A stretch of 64,000 nt of DNA from contig NZ_VOEJ01000008.1 of assembly GCF_007846085.1 (NCBI RefSeq), positions 62,001 through 126,000 of the forward strand. Direction: 5' to 3'. Below the pieces are notes generated by a model. That model made no database searches and had not been told where the DNA came from. It saw nothing but the letters and a program-made list of their open reading frames with translations. The translations under genes and the position numbers were made by a program. Origin of the DNA: Mucilaginibacter pallidiroseus (GTDB lineage Bacteria; Bacteroidota; Bacteroidia; Sphingobacteriales; Sphingobacteriaceae). Shown here piece by piece: positions 59,586-64,000 of this stretch (its first letter is position 1; each line of letters starts with the position of its first letter).

Positions 59586-59679
59586 TCATGTCATTGCGAG
59601 GAGCGCAGCGACGTGGCAACCTCTTAGCATTTACTAGCTATGCGAAGAGATTGCCATGCTATTGCTCTCAATGACATGA
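59586..59679. repeat. REP-like interspersed palindrome (TCATGTCATTGCGAGG type)
   Basis: Perfect 11-bp ends, TCATGTCATTG and CAATGACATGA, enclose near-complementary inner arms (GGCAACCTCTT with AAGAGATTGCC). The element ends one base before the stop codon of the convergent DUF2723 gene. It matches the truncated repeat at the left end of the window. Confidence 0.8.
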
Positions 59680-62600
59680 TTATTCCCCATCCTGCTTACT
59701 TATTACGCCGGCAAACTTGCTTTGGTATTCTTTAAGCTGAGCATGTAATTTATTGCCTATAGCCGTTTGCCCTGCGGTTTTAGCAAACCCGCCCAGGTCG
59801 TTAAGCACCTGGAGGCTTATCTGCACGTCGCGCAGGTTAAGGTTGTTTCCGCTGTTTTTCAGCTGATTATAGTTAAATTTAAGCTGGTCGATAACGTAAT
59901 CATCAACATTGTTCGCCATTTTATTACCAAGAGCAATGTCGCCTAACTGATAAGCTTTTTGAGCCAGAAACATGCGCCTGCCTGCAATATCAATATATGG
60001 GTAAATGTATGACAGTTCGTCGTCACATTTGTGTAGTACTTTAATGGCCATATCGCGGTGGCCCTCTAACTGCAAATCGCGTGTAAGGTCAAGGAATGTT
60101 GTAAGCAGCACCGGGTAAAACATATTGGTCGACTCGTGATCAAGGAAACGGGCTGTTTTAAAATTGCCGTACTTAAATTTATTCATCACGTTATCATACA
60201 TAACCATGCTGTTGGTTTTGCTGTACTGGTTTGCTTCGGCAGTATCAGGCTTAAACGGTATAAGTCTGTAGGTAAAACCTTCTTTGTACAGGTATTGCTG
60301 CAGGCCGGCAAGGTTACTGTTACCGATGGTGGTTGTAAAACAGATAGGCCTTTTCCAGTTGTTGTGCGCGAGGATGTCCATAACCGCCAAATCATCCTTG
60401 GTTACATAATTTGAATTGTATGACCATTGCAGCGTTTCGGCAAGCCTGTCTTTCTGGTTAGGCGCAATTACACCGTTCTTAAGCACATCGGCAGCATTAA
60501 CCGTCATCTTAAAATTTTTGGTTGGCAAGTAATTAACCATGTCGCCGCCCTGGTTTTGTGTCTGCACATTTTTATCGTCAGACGTGATAAAATCAAAAAT
60601 CTCCTTAAGCTCTACAGGGCCCTGTATCTTGGCATCCTGGTAGTAAATCACATCACGCACACCTTCCTGATACTTGCTATACGGCAATGTTATAGGCAGC
60701 GGTGCGCTTTGGTTCATTTGTTTTTGCATCTGACGTATATACCAGTCGCCGCTAAACAAGCTCAAGTTAACGATGCGCACATCAGGGCGTATGTTTTCTA
60801 CTTCCTGATCATACCAAAGTGAGTATGTATCATTATCACCATAGGTAAATAAGATAGCGTTTGGCGGGCACGACATCAGGTAATTATAAGCCATATCATG
60901 CGCTGTGCGTTTGGTCGATCTGTCATGCGCAGGCCATTCTTTAATGGCCATCAAAGCAGGGGCAAGCAGCAGGCAAACAGCGGTTGACACATATGCAGCC
61001 GTGCGGGCATTTAGTTTTTTTGCCAGCATATCTGCAAGGGCAATTACTGCAAGGCCAATCCAAATGGCAAATGCGTAAAACGAACCAACATACGAGTAGT
61101 CGCGTTCACGTGGTTGCACGGACGGTTGATTTACGTAAAGCACTACAGCCAGGCCGGTAAAAAACCACAGCAGAGTTACAATTAATGCGTCTCGTTTGTT
61201 GTGCTGAAAATGGAATATTAAGCCAAGTAGACCAATAATAAAAGGCAGGGCGTAAAGCGGCGTGTATGATGGATCATTCAACACCGATTGCGGCAGGTTA
61301 TTGCTGTTGTCGGTTAAGCCTGTTGTCCAGTTGCCGTCAATGCCTGCAGTGTTGGTTTGGCCATCCTCATCGTTATAGCGGCCAACAAAGTTCCACAAAA
61401 AGTAGCGGGCATACATTTGGTACACTTGCCAGCTCATCATCCACTTAATATTGTCTACAAAGTTTGGTGACTGGTCCTCATTCATGTTAAGCCAGCCACG
61501 GTAAAATTGCACGTCAGACGGGTCGGTGCTGTACATGCGGGGCAGCAGTGTGGTATGGTCATAAACATAGCTGCTTTTATGGCCGGCTATTTCATACTTT
61601 TTATCTCCTTTGCGGTATATGGGTCCGCCATCTTTAATATCGATAGGTTTGGCATCAAAATATTGGCCGCTAAGCAATGGGTTTTCGCCGTATTGTATAC
61701 GGTTAAGGTAACCATACAGGATAAAGGCATTATCCGGATGCGAGTTGTTCAGGTTGGTGTTTGCCGTTGCCCTGATAGGGATGTAGGCGAACGAGCCATA
61801 ACCAAAATAAATAAAGGCAATACAAACCAGCGCAAGATTAAGCAAAGGTTTCTTTTTGCGGATACTGTAAATAATGCCTGCAACTAATCCTGCAAAAAGC
61901 AATATCAAAAATACAAATGCCCCGGTATTGAAGCCGAAGCCAAGCGTATTGACAAAAAACAGATCGGCATATGCGGCAAACTTTACCGTGTAGCCACGTA
62001 TACCGTATTGCACAAACCCTAAGATTCCAATGCTGATAAAAAAGGCTATCCACGCGCCTTTTGCATTAGTGTTTTTATACCTGCGGAAATAATACACCAA
62101 CCCAATTGCCGGGATGGTTAATAAATTGAGCAGATGAATACCGATTGATAACCCCATTACATAAGCGATGAACACAATCCATTTATCGGCACCAGGTTCA
62201 TCGGCATGGGCTTCCCACTTTAATATGGCCCAAAAAACTACGGCAATACACAACGACGACATAGCAAAAACGATGGTTTCGACAGCCGAAAACCAAAAGC
62301 TATCAGTATAGGCATAAGCCAAAGCGCCAACCAAACCGGCACCCATGATAAGTACAGTCTGGGTTTTATCGATAATGCGGCCCTGCTTTAGCAATGTTTT
62401 TTTAGCCAGGGCGGTAATTGTCCAAAACAGGAACATGATGGTGGCACCACTTGCCAGCGCACACATCATATTGGTAAAATACGGCACTTTGGTATTATCG
62501 CCGAATGATAACAGCGAGAACACTTTGCCCAACATTGCGAACAGCGGGTAACCCGGTTGGTGCGATACCTGCAAGCGGTAGGCGCATGATATAAATTCGC

Positions 62601-62706
62601 CGCAGTCCCAAAAGCTAACAGTAGGTTCGAGGGTTAAAATGTAGCTTGCCGAAGCGATGGTAAAGCAAAGCCAGCCAAAAAGGTTGTTGAGTTTAGAATA
62701 TTGCAT
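59680..62706 (-). CDS. DUF2723 membrane glycosyltransferase-like protein
   Basis: A 1008-residue protein. The family start is ILTLEPTVSFWDCGEFISCAYRLQVSHQPGYPLFAMLGK, with the conserved acidic D-x-x-E. About twelve helices follow to residue 640 or so, then a soluble domain with YNYLMSCPPNAILFTYGDNDTYSLWYDQEVE and TPR-like helices near the end. This is the Bacteroidota DUF2723/GT117 family, related to GT-C protein O-mannosyltransferases that glycosylate exported proteins. It stands alone. Donor and acceptor are not known. Confidence 0.9.
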   Translation of the reverse strand: MQYSKLNNLFGWLCFTIASASYILTLEPTVSFWDCGEFISCAYRLQVSHQPGYPLFAMLGKVFSLLSFGDNTKVPYFTNMMCALASGATIMFLFWTITALAKKTLLKQGRIIDKTQTVLIMGAGLVGALAYAYTDSFWFSAVETIVFAMSSLCIAVVFWAILKWEAHADEPGADKWIVFIAYVMGLSIGIHLLNLLTIPAIGLVYYFRRYKNTNAKGAWIAFFISIGILGFVQYGIRGYTVKFAAYADLFFVNTLGFGFNTGAFVFLILLFAGLVAGIIYSIRKKKPLLNLALVCIAFIYFGYGSFAYIPIRATANTNLNNSHPDNAFILYGYLNRIQYGENPLLSGQYFDAKPIDIKDGGPIYRKGDKKYEIAGHKSSYVYDHTTLLPRMYSTDPSDVQFYRGWLNMNEDQSPNFVDNIKWMMSWQVYQMYARYFLWNFVGRYNDEDGQTNTAGIDGNWTTGLTDNSNNLPQSVLNDPSYTPLYALPFIIGLLGLIFHFQHNKRDALIVTLLWFFTGLAVVLYVNQPSVQPRERDYSYVGSFYAFAIWIGLAVIALADMLAKKLNARTAAYVSTAVCLLLAPALMAIKEWPAHDRSTKRTAHDMAYNYLMSCPPNAILFTYGDNDTYSLWYDQEVENIRPDVRIVNLSLFSGDWYIRQMQKQMNQSAPLPITLPYSKYQEGVRDVIYYQDAKIQGPVELKEIFDFITSDDKNVQTQNQGGDMVNYLPTKNFKMTVNAADVLKNGVIAPNQKDRLAETLQWSYNSNYVTKDDLAVMDILAHNNWKRPICFTTTIGNSNLAGLQQYLYKEGFTYRLIPFKPDTAEANQYSKTNSMVMYDNVMNKFKYGNFKTARFLDHESTNMFYPVLLTTFLDLTRDLQLEGHRDMAIKVLHKCDDELSYIYPYIDIAGRRMFLAQKAYQLGDIALGNKMANNVDDYVIDQLKFNYNQLKNSGNNLNLRDVQISLQVLNDLGGFAKTAGQTAIGNKLHAQLKEYQSKFAGVISKQDGE

Positions 62707-62832
62707 AATATGATAAGCGAGGCAAATATCAGTAAATTTATAAGCTTATGGCTTACCAATTAAATTAGGGCTGGGGATTTAACAAAAATTAACCAATCGC
62801 AGCGGCGCCTTATCGCGTTAGTATAGCAGGAT

Positions 62833-63225
62833 TTAATTGCACAGGGATTTATTTGCGAGAACTATCTTTGCAAGATGCTCTACCTCATCTTCTAATTCCA
62901 TAGTTGTCGGGTGTTCTGCAATTCTTTTTATGGCCGTAAAGAGGTCGGGATCGAGCTTTTCTGTCGATTTACTGACCAAAATAATTGCGTTATACGCCCA
63001 TATACTATCGTTTGTATTTAAAATGTATTTTAATTCCCGAGCTATCTTATTTATATGGGGCGCAAAATAGTTGATGATTTCATGTGCAATATCCCAATGC
63101 AAATCCTGGATACATTCTAATAATTGAGGAACATCTTCCCTCACTTTTTCAATCGGCAATGTAAAAAGAATGCGAATAGCCCCCATGTCTGATTTATGTT
63201 TAGGAATGTAGTTTTTGTGTGGCAT
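62833..63225 (-). CDS. DUF5071 domain protein
   Basis: A 130-residue helical protein. The pattern DMGAIRILFTLPIEKVREDVPQLLECIQDLHWDIAHEI, followed by INKIARELKYILNTNDSIWAYNAI, fits DUF5071, which resembles HEAT repeats. No signal peptide. Family function unknown; in other bacteria some members sit near toxin or immunity genes, but none are visible here. Confidence 0.75.
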   Translation of the reverse strand: MPHKNYIPKHKSDMGAIRILFTLPIEKVREDVPQLLECIQDLHWDIAHEIINYFAPHINKIARELKYILNTNDSIWAYNAIILVSKSTEKLDPDLFTAIKRIAEHPTTMELEDEVEHLAKIVLANKSLCN

Positions 63226-63478
63226 AGGTTTAGTGATTAATTCAGTTGGGAGGTTGAGATTTTAAATTCTAGGATTTTGCAGATTGATTTCTCATAAGAT
63301 TACTCGTACATCATAATTTGAGTAAGCTTTGTTCGTCATGTCTTTTCAATTAGTTTCGAAATTATAAACTTATAATATTGTAAAAGCTTTCCCAATAAAA
63401 TTATCTAACAACCGTCATCCTCATTTATTTACTGTGCCCATTTTACCATTACAATAAATAATACTTATTTTGCTGCGT

Positions 63479-64000
63479 ATGCAAAAAAACATTTTAAGGG
63501 TTACGGGTAGGGCTATGGTATTGGCAACTTCTTTGTTTGCTTTTGCTCAAAACGCCAAAGCCCAGTCGGTACCGCTCCCACAATCTTACCAGTTCAATCA
63601 AAAATTTAATGCCGATGTATACTCGAAAAGTAACAGCATACACACTACGTTAAGGCCATTTTTGATAGACAGTACTTTACAACGCCGTTATAATGAGCTG
63701 ATGAATGTTGGGGTTGACAGCACCCGTAAAAACTGGTTTTTGCGCAAATTATTTAACGAGCACTTGTTCGAAGTAAACGAAAAGGACTATACCTTTTACG
63801 CGGATTTATTGACAGAAAACCTGATTGGCTACGATTTTAAAAATAAAAGCAAACCCGCTAACTTTAAACCTGTTGGTTTTATATTAAAATCTAAATATGG
63901 GCTTAATACGCGTGGTTTCCAGGCGGGTGGTACAATAGGTAAAAAGTTTTCTTTTTACACCAGCGGTTACGAGAATCAGGCAGTGTTTGCCGATTACTAT
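63479..64000 (+). CDS. Outer-membrane protein, N-terminal part (runs off window)
   Basis: The frame is open for 174 codons to the window edge. It begins with a signal peptide (about 1-28, ending NAKAQS), then a beta-strand-rich region with LNTRGFQAGGTIGKKFSFYTSGYENQ. That pattern recalls large Bacteroidota barrels related to gliding protein RemB or Wzi-like capsule proteins, but the fragment is too short to be sure. A near -7 box (TTATTTTG) lies 6 bases before the ATG. Confidence 0.7.
   Translation, partial: MQKNILRVTGRAMVLATSLFAFAQNAKAQSVPLPQSYQFNQKFNADVYSKSNSIHTTLRPFLIDSTLQRRYNELMNVGVDSTRKNWFLRKLFNEHLFEVNEKDYTFYADLLTENLIGYDFKNKSKPANFKPVGFILKSKYGLNTRGFQAGGTIGKKFSFYTSGYENQAVFADYY

Overview
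The window reads as one stretch of chromosome from a Bacteroidota bacterium, most likely family Sphingobacteriaceae (Mucilaginibacter/Pedobacter-like). This is inferred from gene content and promoter style, not from a database match. Supporting signs are a PorT-type type IX secretion protein beside the menaquinone gene ubiE, the BamA-Skp-Skp-MurI block, a DUF2723 glycosyltransferase, DUF6089, DUF2490 and DUF2147 proteins, secreted GH3 and GH16 enzymes, a SusC-like LNEVVVTGY module, and many start sites preceded by the Bacteroidota -7 box TAnnTTTG instead of a Shine-Dalgarno sequence. There are no rRNA or tRNA genes, CRISPR arrays, transposases, integrases or phage genes.

Layout. 1-2.2 kb: a minus-strand pair, a Tat-exported Gfo/Idh oxidoreductase followed by a secreted DUF1080 glycoside hydrolase, which together resemble a 3-keto-glycoside route. 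2.4-14.8 kb: mostly core genes on the plus strand: ubiE-porT, an SDR, YqeY, an alpha/beta hydrolase, a CBS protein, nadK, DUF6089, exbD, uppS, bamA, two skp/ompH genes and murI (lipid carrier synthesis, outer-membrane assembly, wall precursors). 14.9-24.7 kb: the membrane arm of complex I (nuoH, I, J, K, L, M, N), tightly overlapped, with a chimeric DUF4139 gene carrying a SusC-like insert between nuoM and nuoN. 24.8-31.9 kb: an ammonium transporter, a divergent nitrilase/TIM-barrel pair, a long PurF-like protein, a lipoprotein hydrolase behind a heptanucleotide tandem repeat, and yceI.

32-43.4 kb: tandem DUF2147 genes, a GH3 glucosidase followed by a ROK regulator, three minus-strand enzymes, small secreted or membrane proteins (two of them too short for routine ORF calling), a GH16 glucanase and a metallophosphoesterase. 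43.4-54 kb: an ABC ATPase without a permease, assorted single genes, cbpA-cbpM, a second HAD hydrolase, and an AraC regulator overlapping a DUF983 gene. 54-64 kb: a multi-PAS histidine kinase with a receiver protein, an enoyl-CoA hydratase, a PA2169-type four-helix protein, a 1008-residue DUF2723 protein, a DUF5071 protein and the 5' end of an outer-membrane protein gene running off the window.

Tail-to-tail junctions are unusually regular. Six carry perfect hairpin terminators, three carry REP-like interspersed palindromes, and two have essentially no gap. The best leads for something new are the SusC-like insert in the complex I operon, the tandem repeat sitting in a promoter, the leaderless promoters, and the small ORFs. 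I did not find a clear new defence or mobile system.
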